Shown here one piece after another: positions 25,245 to 34,448 of a stretch of 64,000 bases of DNA (the first letter of the stretch is position 1; each line of letters opens with the position of its first letter). The translations under genes were made by a program, and so were the position numbers. Location: NCBI RefSeq assembly GCF_003202035.1, contig NZ_QJKC01000013.1:62001-126000 (forward strand), written 5' to 3'. This DNA comes from Aquitalea magnusonii. Its GTDB lineage: Bacteria; Pseudomonadota; Gammaproteobacteria; Burkholderiales; Chromobacteriaceae. The notes beneath the pieces were generated by a model. That model did not search any database. It saw nothing but the letters and a program-made list of their open reading frames with translations, and was not told the origin of the DNA.

Positions 25245-26153
25245 TCAGTCGGATGCTGTCTCCGGATGCATTCCTTGCTCCGTGCTGGCCATGCGCAGCA
25301 AATCCTGCAGCAAGGGCGACAGATACTGGCGTTGCACGGTGATGGCGTAGAAAGTCTCCTCGACGCGCGGCACCACGCAGTATTGCTGCAGCAGCCCCTT
25401 GTCCAGCTCGTCGCGCACCACAATCGCCGGCAGCAGCGCCACACAGCCGGCATCGCGCGCCAATAGCCGCAACATGGCCATATCGTCCACTTCGGCACGG
25501 ATGGCCGGCTGCAAGGCCAGCTCCTCACACAACAGATCAAAGCGCAGGCGGATTTCGCTCTTGCGGCTGGGAGCCAGCAAGGGCAGGGCCGGCAGATCGC
25601 GTTCGAACTGGAATACCTGGCCTGCCGGCAAGGGCGGCCCGACCAGCACCACCGGCTGGCGCGCCAGGGTGCGGCAGCGCCAGGATTGCTTGTCATTGCC
25701 CAGGGCCGGCCGGTTGGATAGCACCACATCCAGCTCGTGCGTCTTCAGCCTTTGCAGCAGCTCGTCCAGGCTGCCGGCCTCCAATACCAGGCGCACTGCG
25801 GCTTCTTGCAGCACCGGCTGCAAGAACCACTCCTGAAAATTGCGCGAGAGCGTGGCCACGCTGCCGATGCGCAAGGTGTTGCGGCCCACGCCGGATGCTG
25901 CGCTGGCCAGCAGCTCGTTGCCCAGCGCGAAAATCTCCTCGGCATAGCCCATCACCACCGCACCCAGCTCGGTCAGTTGCAGCTTGCGGCCTTCGCGCAG
26001 AAACAGCGGCTGGCCCAGTTGCTCCTCCAGCTGGCGGATTTGCGCGGACAGGGCCGACTGCGACACATGCAGTCGCTCCGCGGCGCGTGTCAGGTGGCCT
26101 TCGCTGGCTACCGCCCAGAAGTAATGCAGATGGTGGTAATTGAGTCGGCTCAT
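25245..26153 (-). CDS. LysR family regulator divergent from dabB-dabA
   Basis: 302 residues. Winged helix at 5-62 (HYFWAVASEGHLTRAAERLHVS, shown as HYFWAVASEGHL and SQSALSAQIRQLE), then a LysR substrate-binding domain of the periplasmic-protein fold (about 90-300). Sequence style is close to NhaR-like LysR proteins. The divergent start lies about 95 bases from dabB, and a LysR-type regulator is linked to dab operons in other bacteria, so control of dabBA is likely (inference). The start codon lies two bases from a perfect palindrome that may be its own operator. Confidence 0.9.
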   Translation of the reverse strand: MSRLNYHHLHYFWAVASEGHLTRAAERLHVSQSALSAQIRQLEEQLGQPLFLREGRKLQLTELGAVVMGYAEEIFALGNELLASAASGVGRNTLRIGSVATLSRNFQEWFLQPVLQEAAVRLVLEAGSLDELLQRLKTHELDVVLSNRPALGNDKQSWRCRTLARQPVVLVGPPLPAGQVFQFERDLPALPLLAPSRKSEIRLRFDLLCEELALQPAIRAEVDDMAMLRLLARDAGCVALLPAIVVRDELDKGLLQQYCVVPRVEETFYAITVQRQYLSPLLQDLLRMASTEQGMHPETASD

Positions 26154-26154
26154 T

Positions 26155-26171
26155 ATTCTTTATTAAAGAAT
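26155..26171. promoter_or_regulatory. Palindromic operator between the LysR gene and dabB
   Basis: ATTCTTTA-T-TAAAGAAT is a perfect 8+8 inverted repeat in an AT-rich 96-base divergent intergenic region. LysR proteins bind interrupted palindromes near divergent promoters. It ends next to the regulator's start codon, which favours autorepression. Confidence 0.5.
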
Positions 26172-26249
26172 GAAAACTAATATTTAATCTATTTTACTGA
26201 ACATATTGTCTCAGGCAAAGTGCCGGCAGGATCAATACCGGAGCCCATC

Positions 26250-27749
26250 ATGCCTCTTGCCCTGCTTAATGCACTGCCATTCGCCATCGCGCTGCTCTGG
26301 CTGCTGCCCGCCCTGTGGCCTGGCCGGGCCTTGTCGCCTCACTGGCAGCTGGGTGAAAGCGTCGCCCTGGCAGGTGGCCTGTTGCTGCTTGCCTTGCTAT
26401 ACCAGCCCACGCCGGCCCCGTGGTTCGCCGCCGCCTGGCTGATGCAGGCGCTGATCCAGCTGCTGGGCTGGATGGTGCTGCGCTATGCGCGGCGTTACCT
26501 GCAGGGCGAGCCGGGACAGCCGCGCTTTTTGCGCGCCATCGGCTGCCTGCTGGCGGCGGTGACGGTGGTGGTGCAAGCCAGCCATCTCTTGCTGATGGTG
26601 CTGGCCTGGATAGCCTGCAGCCTGGCCTTGCAAACCCTGCTTACCTTTTATCCGCAGCGGCCCGCCGCGCAGCTGGCTGCGCAGCGCGAATGGCGCGCCA
26701 GCCGCCTGGCCGAGCTCTTGCTGCTGGGGGCCTTGCTGCTGTGGCTCGTGGCCGGTGGCAGCCTCAGCCTGTTGCCCGGCGCATCGTCCACGCTGGCCGA
26801 AGGCAGGCAAGGCTATGCCGTGGCGGCCGGCTTGTTGCTGGCGGCAGCGGTGGCGATCAAGACCGCGCAACTGCCGTTTCACGGCTGGCTGACCCAGGTG
26901 ATGGAGGCGCCGACGCCGATTTCTGCCTTGCTGCATGCCGGCGTGGTCAACCTGGGGGGCATGGTGCTGATCAAGGCAGCCCCGCTGCTGCAAGCCGCCC
27001 CGCCAGCCAACACCCTGCTGATGCTGTGGGGTGGCGGCAGTGCACTGCTGAGCTGCGTGGTGATGCTCACCCGCATCAGCATCAAGCTGCGTCTGGCCTG
27101 GTCCACCTGCGCGCAAATGGGCTTCATGTTGCTGGAAATCGGCATGGGCTGGTACTCGCTGGCGCTGCTGCACCTGCTGGCGCACTCCTTCTACAAGGCC
27201 CATGCCTTTCTGCTGGCCGGCGAAACCGCCCGCGACAGCGCGGCACGGCGTCTGGCCGGCGAGCAAGACGCCGACAGCCCCTGGGCTCACTTGGCGCGGG
27301 GACTGCTGGCGGTGCTGTGGCTGGCGGCAGCGCAATGGCTGTGGCAGCGCTGGCTTCCCGCCGCCGCACTGCCGCCGCTGTTCTGCCTGGCCATGGGGCT
27401 GGGCATGGGTCTGCTGCTGCGCAGTGGGGCCGGCCTGCTGCTGGTGCTGCTGTTGAGCCAGAGCTATCTGCTGCTGCACGCCCTGGCCGCGACCATCCTG
27501 CCGCTGCATGGCCCGACACCGGCGCTGTATGTGCAGGGCGTGCTGGCGGCAATGTTCCTGGCCACGTTTTGGCTGCAAGGCCACTTGTTGCGTCATCCAG
27601 ACGGTGCGCTGGCCCGCCGCATCTATCCGCATGCCTTTGCCGGTTTCCACCTCGATGAATGGTGGTGCATGCTGGGGCGGCGTCAGCCGCGCCCGCCCAT
27701 TTCCCTGGCCCTGAGCTGGCCGCAACTGCAGGAGAACCGTCGTGGCTGA
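26250..27749 (+). CDS. dabB: DabB, proton-conducting membrane subunit of the DAB inorganic-carbon pump
   Basis: 499 residues, about 13 to 14 membrane segments, in the Mrp/NuoL family of proton-conducting subunits. Core motif: FHGWLTQVMEAPTPISALLHAGVVNLGG with lysines and histidines used for proton movement, given as FHGWLTQVMEAPTP and ALLHAGVVN. Shorter than NuoL and lacking its long lateral helix. Paired with DUF2309/DabA it drives CO2 hydration uphill with proton-motive force. GGAG at 26240-26243 precedes ATG 26250; the frame extends ten codons upstream without a site. It overlaps dabA by 8 bases. Confidence 0.9.
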   Translation: MPLALLNALPFAIALLWLLPALWPGRALSPHWQLGESVALAGGLLLLALLYQPTPAPWFAAAWLMQALIQLLGWMVLRYARRYLQGEPGQPRFLRAIGCLLAAVTVVVQASHLLLMVLAWIACSLALQTLLTFYPQRPAAQLAAQREWRASRLAELLLLGALLLWLVAGGSLSLLPGASSTLAEGRQGYAVAAGLLLAAAVAIKTAQLPFHGWLTQVMEAPTPISALLHAGVVNLGGMVLIKAAPLLQAAPPANTLLMLWGGGSALLSCVVMLTRISIKLRLAWSTCAQMGFMLLEIGMGWYSLALLHLLAHSFYKAHAFLLAGETARDSAARRLAGEQDADSPWAHLARGLLAVLWLAAAQWLWQRWLPAAALPPLFCLAMGLGMGLLLRSGAGLLLVLLLSQSYLLLHALAATILPLHGPTPALYVQGVLAAMFLATFWLQGHLLRHPDGALARRIYPHAFAGFHLDEWWCMLGRRQPRPPISLALSWPQLQENRRG

Positions 27750-30114
27750 ACAACACACTGCCTGGCAGCAGGCCATTACACAGGCCCTGGCCACGATTGC
27801 CCCGGCCTGGCCGCTGGACAGCCTGGTGGCCAGCTCGCCCTATTGGGGGCTGCGTGAGCAGCGCTTCGAGCAGGCCGCCGACACGCTGCGCCAGGTGGCG
27901 GACAGCCCGCTGCACCTGGCGCACAGCGAATATCTGGCGGCCTGGCGGCGCGGCGACATCACCGCCAGTGCGCTGGAAGCCGCACTGACGGAAGCAGGCT
28001 GGCAGCAGGGCGCAGCCGCCTGGCTGGACAGCGCGCCTGAGGCTGTCGATCTGCCGCTGGCGCCGCGGCTGCTGGCCGCCTGGCAGCGCGAGGCAGCAGG
28101 TCCGCTGGCCGCACAATCCTGGAGCGATGTCATCATCCAGCAAGTCAGCCAGTATTGCGCCGCCAGCTTCGACCGTGACCAGGCCAACTGGCACCTCGAG
28201 CATGACGGCGGCCTCTATGCCGCCTGGCTGGCGCAGATGCGTCATCCGTATGGCCTGAGCAGCTCGCCGCTGCGGCGCGAACAAATCCGGCAGCGTTCCC
28301 GGCAATTGCCCGAGGATGCCGAGGCCATGCTGCTTGCCGGTCTGGAACAGCTGCAAGCCCGGCCGCAATGGCTGACGCCGTGGCTGCAGGCATTGTTGAT
28401 GCGCAATAACGGCTGGGCCGCCTGGTGTGCCTATCTGGGTTGGCAAGCCGGCCTGCAGGGCAGGACTGACGACAATCTGCGCCAGTTGCTGGCCATCCAG
28501 CTGGCCTGGGAATGCCTGCTCGACGATGGCGCACGCGGTCCGGACAGCGCCTGGGCAGACTGGCAGCGTGATTGGGAAAGGCTGCCGCAGTGCAGCGCCG
28601 ACGCACGGGCATTGATCTGGCAGCGTGCGCACGAGCTGTCGCTGCATGCACCGCTCACCCGCGCGCTCTGTACTGCCGATGCCGCCGAAGTGGCCACGCG
28701 CCCCTCATTGCAAGCGGTGTTCTGCATCGACGTGCGTTCCGAACCACTGCGCCGCGCGCTGGAGGAAACCGTTGCCGACAGCCGCAGTTATGGCTTTGCC
28801 GGCTTTTTCGGCCTGCCGCTGGCCTACCGCCTGCCGGGTGGCACGGTCAGCCAGCCACGGCTGCCGGTGCTGCTGGCGCCGGGCTGGGAGGTGCAGGTGC
28901 CGGAGGCGAAAACATCCACGCCAACGCGTCGTGGCTGGCAGGCGTTTCAGCGCTCGCCACTGGGCGGCTTTGCCCTGGTGGAAAGCATCGGTCTTGGCAA
29001 GCTGGCCACGCTGGCGCGGCGCAGCAAGGCCCGCAGCCTGCCGCCGGGGCTGTCGCAGCTCGATCCCTGGCTGACGCCGCAGACGGCCAAGGCACTGCCG
29101 CAAGACCGGCTTGATCTGGCGCAACGTGTGGCCATCGTCGCCGGCCTGCTGCCGGGCATGGGCTTGTCCGGACCGCTGGCACCCTGGGTGCTGCTGGTCG
29201 GCCATGCCAGCCATGTCAGCAATAATCCGCAGGCTGCGGCGCTGCAATGCGGTGCTTGCGGCGGGCATGGCGGTCACCAGCATGTACGGCTGCTGGCCAG
29301 CTGGCTGAATGACCCGGCGCTGCGCCAGCAGCTGGCGGAACAGGGCCGTGCCATCCCGGCCGATACGGTTTTCCTGCCCGCACTGCACCTGACGCACAGC
29401 GACGAAATCCTGCTGCTGGATGGTGAAACACTGGCCGCCGAGGCGAGTGGGCGCCTGCCCGGCCTGCAGTCCGCATTACAGGCTGCCTCGGCCCTGGCAC
29501 GGCGTCGCCGCGCGGAACAGGTCGGTCTTTCCTCCTCCGCCGACGACGCCACCCTGTTGCGGCAAATGCGCCAGAAAGGCGACGACTGGGCGGAAACGCG
29601 GCCGGAATGGGGGCTGGCCGGCAATGCGCTGTTCATTGCCGCCGCGCGCGCCAAGAGCAAGCGGCTTGATCTGGGGGGGCGTGCCTTCCTGCATGAATAC
29701 GACTGGCGTGCCGATGCCGATGGCCGCGTCTTGCAGGGCATCCTGGCCGCGCCCATGGTGGTGGCGCACTGGATCAACATGCAGTATTTCGCCTCCACGG
29801 TGGACCCGCGCCGTTTTGGTAGCGGCAACAAGCTGCTGCACAATGTGGTGGGGGGGCGCATCGGCGTATTCGAAGGCAATAGCGGCGATTTGCGCATCGG
29901 CCTGGCCTGGCAGTCGCTGCATGACGGTCAGCGCCTGCGCCATGCACCGCTGCGTCTGGCCGCCTGCATCGATGCGCCGCCGGACAAGCTGGCCGCCGCG
30001 CTGCTGGCGCAGCCCATCCCCCGGCAACTGGTGGAAAACGGCTGGCTGCATCTTTACTGCGTGCATGGCGCAACACCGCTGCGCTGGCATGCCAATGGCT
30101 GGCAGCATGACTGA
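27742..30114 (+). CDS. dabA: DabA, carbonic-anhydrase-like subunit of the DAB inorganic-carbon pump (DUF2309)
   Basis: 790 residues, UPF0753/DUF2309. The zinc site known from Halothiobacillus DabA (C351, D353, H524, C539) is fully present here as C328 and D330 in VFCIDVRSEP and H488 and C503 in VGHASHVSNNP...LQCGACGG, with the same 15-residue spacing between His and second Cys. It acts as a one-way carbonic anhydrase making bicarbonate inside the cell. GTG start at 27742, AGGAG at 27730-27734, overlapping dabB. No carboxysome or RuBisCO gene is in the window. Confidence 0.93.
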   Translation: MAEQHTAWQQAITQALATIAPAWPLDSLVASSPYWGLREQRFEQAADTLRQVADSPLHLAHSEYLAAWRRGDITASALEAALTEAGWQQGAAAWLDSAPEAVDLPLAPRLLAAWQREAAGPLAAQSWSDVIIQQVSQYCAASFDRDQANWHLEHDGGLYAAWLAQMRHPYGLSSSPLRREQIRQRSRQLPEDAEAMLLAGLEQLQARPQWLTPWLQALLMRNNGWAAWCAYLGWQAGLQGRTDDNLRQLLAIQLAWECLLDDGARGPDSAWADWQRDWERLPQCSADARALIWQRAHELSLHAPLTRALCTADAAEVATRPSLQAVFCIDVRSEPLRRALEETVADSRSYGFAGFFGLPLAYRLPGGTVSQPRLPVLLAPGWEVQVPEAKTSTPTRRGWQAFQRSPLGGFALVESIGLGKLATLARRSKARSLPPGLSQLDPWLTPQTAKALPQDRLDLAQRVAIVAGLLPGMGLSGPLAPWVLLVGHASHVSNNPQAAALQCGACGGHGGHQHVRLLASWLNDPALRQQLAEQGRAIPADTVFLPALHLTHSDEILLLDGETLAAEASGRLPGLQSALQAASALARRRRAEQVGLSSSADDATLLRQMRQKGDDWAETRPEWGLAGNALFIAAARAKSKRLDLGGRAFLHEYDWRADADGRVLQGILAAPMVVAHWINMQYFASTVDPRRFGSGNKLLHNVVGGRIGVFEGNSGDLRIGLAWQSLHDGQRLRHAPLRLAACIDAPPDKLAAALLAQPIPRQLVENGWLHLYCVHGATPLRWHANGWQHD

Positions 30115-30261
30115 GCTGCGGGTGGTGCTGTTTGCCCAGGCTGACAAGCAGGCTGCCAGCCGGCGCTTGTCCCCACTGCCGGTGCCGGCAGCCGCTACCC
30201 GCTCACCCGTTAAAGGCGGCAGGGTCGCCGCAATACTGCATTACCGGAATCACATCGCATC

Positions 30262-31248
30262 ATGAAATCACTTCCTCCCACTTCCGCCGGACTGGATCAG
30301 GCCGCGGCGCTGTTGCGCGCCGGCGAGCTGGTGGCCGTTCCTACCGAAACCGTTTACGGGCTGGCGGCCGATGCCACCCAGCCCGATGCGGTGGCCGCGA
30401 TTTTCCGCGCCAAGAACCGGCCTGCCGATCACCCGCTGATTGTCCATCTGGGCGGCCTTGCGCAACTGCCGCAATGGGCGGAGCGCATTCCGGACTGTGC
30501 CTGGCCGGTGATCGAAGCCTTCTGGCCCGGCCCACTGACCCTGGTGCTGCCCGCCAGTGCCAGGGTGCCGGCCATTGTCAACGCCGGACAGGAGACGGTG
30601 GCCTTGCGCTGGTCCAGCCATCCCTTGTTGCAAGCCTTGCTGGACCGGCTGCAACGCCCGGTGGCCGCGCCATCGGCCAACCCCTTCTGCCGCATCAGTC
30701 CCACCTCCGCCGCGCATGTGCGCGCCCATATGGCAGGCCGCATTGCCGCCGTGGTGGAGGGGGGGCCGTGCAGCGTGGGCATCGAATCCACCATTCTCGA
30801 TCTCAGCAGCGCACGGCCGGCCATCCTGCGTCCCGGCGCCATCAGCGCCGCCATGTTGCAGCCTTACCTCGACCTGGCCGAGAGTGCTGCGCCCGACGCG
30901 CCACGGGTGCCGGGCAATCTGGCCGCGCATTATGCGCCGCGCCAGCCCTGCTACCGGCTGGAAGCCTCGCAGATGCAGGCGCATGCCGATGACCGTGGCT
31001 GGCAGCAGGCTGCCGTACTGGCCATGGGAGCACCGGCCCAGCCTTGCGGCTGGTTCAAGCGCATGCCGGCCACGCCGGACGGCTACGCCCAGGCCTTGTA
31101 TGCCGCCTTGCACGAGGCCGATGCCAGTGGCTGCGCCGCGGTGTGGATCGTATTGCCACCGGATCAGGCCGCCTGGCGGGCAGTGCGCGACCGACTGCTG
31201 CGGGCGGCGCGGCCGTGGTGCCCATCCGGTGGCAGCCATGCCGGCTAG
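30262..31248 (+). CDS. L-threonylcarbamoyladenylate synthase (Sua5 type)
   Basis: Makes threonylcarbamoyl-AMP, the first step of t6A tRNA modification. 328 residues: an N-terminal YrdC/TsaC domain (about 10-200) with PTETVYGLAADA, KNRPADHPLI and the nucleotide motif APSANPFCRISPTSA, followed by a Sua5 C-terminal domain (about 215-325). The length therefore matches Sua5 rather than the short TsaC. About 150 bases of no recognised content separate it from dabA. Start ATG 30262 has a weak ribosome site. Confidence 0.93.
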   Translation: MKSLPPTSAGLDQAAALLRAGELVAVPTETVYGLAADATQPDAVAAIFRAKNRPADHPLIVHLGGLAQLPQWAERIPDCAWPVIEAFWPGPLTLVLPASARVPAIVNAGQETVALRWSSHPLLQALLDRLQRPVAAPSANPFCRISPTSAAHVRAHMAGRIAAVVEGGPCSVGIESTILDLSSARPAILRPGAISAAMLQPYLDLAESAAPDAPRVPGNLAAHYAPRQPCYRLEASQMQAHADDRGWQQAAVLAMGAPAQPCGWFKRMPATPDGYAQALYAALHEADASGCAAVWIVLPPDQAAWRAVRDRLLRAARPWCPSGGSHAG

Positions 31249-31484
31249 GTGCCAAGCCGGGCCAGCCGACCCGGCGGCGGCTGCCGCGCAGGATTATCTT
31301 GCCGCCACGCTTGACCCGCACTTGTACGCGATAGGATAATTCTCCGTTTTTTCAACTGCTTAGTCATGCTTGCCGCCGCAGCTGCCATCGAGGCCGCCCC
31401 TCTGCCTGACGGGTGTCATCTCGCTGAAATTGAGGCAGTTTTTGAGGGCAGCTTCCTGACGAAAGCAGGCACATACCGGTCGCA

Positions 31485-32534
31485 ATGAACAGTCATCAGA
31501 TTACCGCCAGTCGCCTTGAAAGCCCCGCCCAGGCAGGAGGGCTCTCCCCATTGCCCGCCCGCCGCCTGTCAGTCGCGCCCATGCTGGACTGGACCGACCG
31601 CCACTACCGCTACTTTGCCCGGCAAATCAGCCGCCATACCTGGCTGTATACCGAAATGGTCACCACCGGTGCACTGCTGTATGGCGATGTGGAGCGGCAT
31701 TTGCGCTTTGACGAGGCCGAACACCCCGTCGCCCTGCAACTGGGTGGCTCCGAGCCAGCCGAGCTGGCCCAGTGCGCGCGGCTGGCGCAGCAGTGGGGCT
31801 ATGACGAGGTCAACCTCAACGTCGGCTGCCCCTCCGAGCGGGTACAGAAGGGGGCCTTTGGTGCCTGCCTGATGGCCGAGCCGCAACTGGTGGCCGACTG
31901 CGTCAAGGCCATGTGTGATGTGGTGGACATCGATGTCACCGTCAAGCACCGCATCGGCATCGACCAGATCGAGCATTACGACTATCTGGCAGGCTTTGTC
32001 GACCAGGTGGCTGCCGCTGGCTGCAGCACTTTTATCGTGCATGCGCGCAATGCCATCCTCAAGGGCCTCAGCCCCAAGGAAAACCGCGAAATCCCGCCGC
32101 TTAAATATGACTACGTCTACCGCCTGAAACAGGAAAGACCGGAGCTGGAAATCCTGATCAACGGTGGCATCAAGACCAATGCCGACATCGCCGAACACCT
32201 GCGCCATGTCGACGGCGTGATGGTGGGGCGCGAGGCTTATCACAATCCCTGGCTGATGGCGGAGTGGGATGCCGCTTTCTATGGTGATGACAGCAGCGCG
32301 GTCAGCCGCCAGCAGGTGGTGGAAGCCATGCTGCCGTATATCCGCGCCCGTCTGGCCGAGGGCCACAAGTTGCGTAATATTGCCCGCCATATACTGGGCC
32401 TGTTCCAGGGCATGCCGGGGGCACGGCAGTGGCGACGCATGCTGTCCGACGCCAAGCTGCTGGATGGCGCAGACGAAGGTCTGCTGCTGCAGGCATTGGC
32501 GGCCATGCCGTCCCGCGTGTCCGACACCGAATAA
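31485..32534 (+). CDS. dusA: tRNA-dihydrouridine(20/20a) synthase
   Basis: FMN-dependent reductase that makes dihydrouridine at tRNA positions 20/20a. 349 residues: TIM-barrel with VAPMLDWTDRHYR (FMN-binding loop), catalytic C115 in LNVGCPSERVQKG, KHRIG, HARN, and NGGIKT, then a helical C-terminal tRNA-binding domain (RNIARHILGLFQGMPGARQWR in the DusA style). The start could be slightly later; the first 28 residues are not conserved. Confidence 0.95.
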   Translation: MNSHQITASRLESPAQAGGLSPLPARRLSVAPMLDWTDRHYRYFARQISRHTWLYTEMVTTGALLYGDVERHLRFDEAEHPVALQLGGSEPAELAQCARLAQQWGYDEVNLNVGCPSERVQKGAFGACLMAEPQLVADCVKAMCDVVDIDVTVKHRIGIDQIEHYDYLAGFVDQVAAAGCSTFIVHARNAILKGLSPKENREIPPLKYDYVYRLKQERPELEILINGGIKTNADIAEHLRHVDGVMVGREAYHNPWLMAEWDAAFYGDDSSAVSRQQVVEAMLPYIRARLAEGHKLRNIARHILGLFQGMPGARQWRRMLSDAKLLDGADEGLLLQALAAMPSRVSDTE

Positions 32535-32543
32535 TCCGTGCTG

Positions 32544-32586
32544 ACAGCAGGGTGGACGCGGCATGGTTGGCCGCTTACCCTGCTGT
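32544..32586 (+). terminator. Hairpin between dusA and rdgB
   Basis: ACAGCAGGGT (32544-32553) pairs exactly with ACCCTGCTGT (32577-32586). The loop holds a further GCGGC/GCCGC stem. No T-run follows, so this may be a weak terminator or processing site. Confidence 0.5.
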
Positions 32587-32616
32587 TCTGCTCTGTACGC
32601 AACAGGATGAATCCAC

Positions 32617-33210
32617 ATGTTCGACAAACTGGTATTGGCCAGCAATAACGCCGGCAAGCTCAAGGAATTTTCCGCGCTGCTGGCACCGCTGGGTGTCACC
32701 GTCATTCCGCAGGGGCAGCTCAATGTGCCGGAGTGCCCGGAGCCGCATTACACCTTTCTGGAAAACGCGCTGGAAAAAGCCCGTCACGCCAGCCACGTCA
32801 CCGGCCTGCCGGCGCTGGCCGACGATTCCGGCATTTGTGTGGAGGCGCTGGGTGGCAAGCCCGGTGTGTTATCGGCGCGCTATGCCGGCGAGCCCAAATC
32901 GGACGAGCGCAACAACGCCAAGCTGATTGAAAAACTGCAAGGCAAGGCCAATCGCCGCGCCTGGTATTACTGCGTGCTGGTACTGGTGCGCCATGCCGAC
33001 GACCCGCAACCGCTGGTGGCCGATGGCATGTGGTATGGCGAAGTGCAGGATACGGCGGCAGGCGAGGGCGGTTTCGGTTACGACCCCTACTTCTACCTGC
33101 CGGAATTCGGCTGCACCGTGGCGCAGCTGGCGGCCGAGGACAAGAATCGCGTCAGCCATCGTGGCAAGGCCATGCAGACTTTGCAGGCCAAATTGCGTGA
33201 GCTGGCATGA
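32617..33210 (+). CDS. rdgB: RdgB/HAM1 family XTP/dITP diphosphatase
   Basis: Removes non-canonical purine triphosphates (dITP, XTP) from the nucleotide pool. 197 residues. Motifs: ASNNAGKLKEF at the N-terminus, ADDSGICVEAL with the general-base Asp (about 68-69), and GFGYDPYFYLP, plus KNRVSHRGKA. Its stop overlaps the hemW start (ATGA), a common arrangement in betaproteobacteria. Confidence 0.96.
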   Translation: MFDKLVLASNNAGKLKEFSALLAPLGVTVIPQGQLNVPECPEPHYTFLENALEKARHASHVTGLPALADDSGICVEALGGKPGVLSARYAGEPKSDERNNAKLIEKLQGKANRRAWYYCVLVLVRHADDPQPLVADGMWYGEVQDTAAGEGGFGYDPYFYLPEFGCTVAQLAAEDKNRVSHRGKAMQTLQAKLRELA

Positions 33211-34448
33211 GTGTGATTGACCTGTCCGGGCTGAAAGGTGGCCTGCGTGAACTGCCGCCGCTGTCGCTATATATCCATTTCCCCTGGTGCGTGCGCAAAT
33301 GTCCGTATTGCGATTTCAACTCGCACGAGCTGAAAAGCAGTAACGGCCAGACCGTGCAGTGGAATCCGCAAGCAGGCGTCGCCAGCGGCGGTTTCGATGA
33401 AATGGCCTATGTGCAAACCCTGCTGCGCGATCTGGAATACAGCCTGCCCGCCATCTGGGGCCGCAGCGTCAGCACCATTTTCATGGGCGGCGGTACGCCC
33501 AGCCTGTTTTCGGCGCAGGCCATGGACACCCTGCTGGCGGGTATTCGCGCCCGGCTTCGGCTGTCGCCGGAGGCGGAAATCACCATGGAAGCCAACCCCG
33601 GTACTTTCGAAGCGGAAAAATTCCGTGGCTACCGCGAGGCCGGTATCAACCGCCTGTCTATCGGTATTCAAAGTTTCAATCCGCAGCATCTGCAAGTGCT
33701 GGGGAGGATTCATGATGGTGATGAAGCACGCCGCGCCATCGACATCGCGCTGTCCTGCTTCGACAACGTCAATCTCGACCTGATGTACGCCTTGCCTGGT
33801 CAGACGCTGGAACAGGCATTGCAGGATATCGACACCGCCTTGTCGCATGGCATCACCCACCTGTCGGCTTATCACCTCACCATCGAGCCCAACACGCTGT
33901 ACGCTGTGCGTACGCCGCAAAACCTGCCGGATGACGAGGTGTCGGCTGACATGCAGGAGGCCATCGAGGCGCGGCTGGCCGCTGCCGGTTTCGAACATTA
34001 CGAAACTTCAGCCTTTGCCCGACCCGGCAAGCGCAGCCGCCATAACGTCAATTACTGGCAGTTTGGCGACTATCTGGGCATCGGTGCCGGCGCGCACGGC
34101 AAGATCAGCAGCCACGAGGGCATTGTGCGCGAAATGCGTCACAAGCAACCGGCGGCCTATATCCAGGCGGTGGCCGACGGCCAGCCGGTACAGAGCAGCC
34201 GCAAGGTAAAGCGCGACGAATTGCCGTTTGAATTCATGATGAACCTGCTGCGCTTGACCGGCGGTTTTGAAACGCGCCTGTTCACCGAGCGCACCGGTTT
34301 GCCTGTATCCTGTATCCGCAATGAATTGCAGCAGGCCATCCAGCAAGGATTGCTGGAGCAGGATGCCACCACCATTCGCCCCACTTTGCAGGGGCAACGT
34401 TTTCTCAATGACCTGTTAACCCTGTTTCTCGGGGACGGAGACCAGTAA
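33207..34448 (+). CDS. hemW: HemW, radical SAM heme chaperone (CPO-like)
   Basis: 413 residues. Radical SAM [4Fe-4S] ligands C28, C32 and C35 in HFPWCVRKCPYC; GGGTPS motif; EANPGTFE; and a HemW-type C-terminal domain. It lacks the extra N-terminal motif of oxygen-independent coproporphyrinogen III dehydrogenase HemN, so the HemW heme-trafficking role is favoured. Overlaps rdgB by four bases and is followed with no gap by a RidA gene, so the three are likely co-transcribed. Confidence 0.92.
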   Translation: MSVIDLSGLKGGLRELPPLSLYIHFPWCVRKCPYCDFNSHELKSSNGQTVQWNPQAGVASGGFDEMAYVQTLLRDLEYSLPAIWGRSVSTIFMGGGTPSLFSAQAMDTLLAGIRARLRLSPEAEITMEANPGTFEAEKFRGYREAGINRLSIGIQSFNPQHLQVLGRIHDGDEARRAIDIALSCFDNVNLDLMYALPGQTLEQALQDIDTALSHGITHLSAYHLTIEPNTLYAVRTPQNLPDDEVSADMQEAIEARLAAAGFEHYETSAFARPGKRSRHNVNYWQFGDYLGIGAGAHGKISSHEGIVREMRHKQPAAYIQAVADGQPVQSSRKVKRDELPFEFMMNLLRLTGGFETRLFTERTGLPVSCIRNELQQAIQQGLLEQDATTIRPTLQGQRFLNDLLTLFLGDGDQ

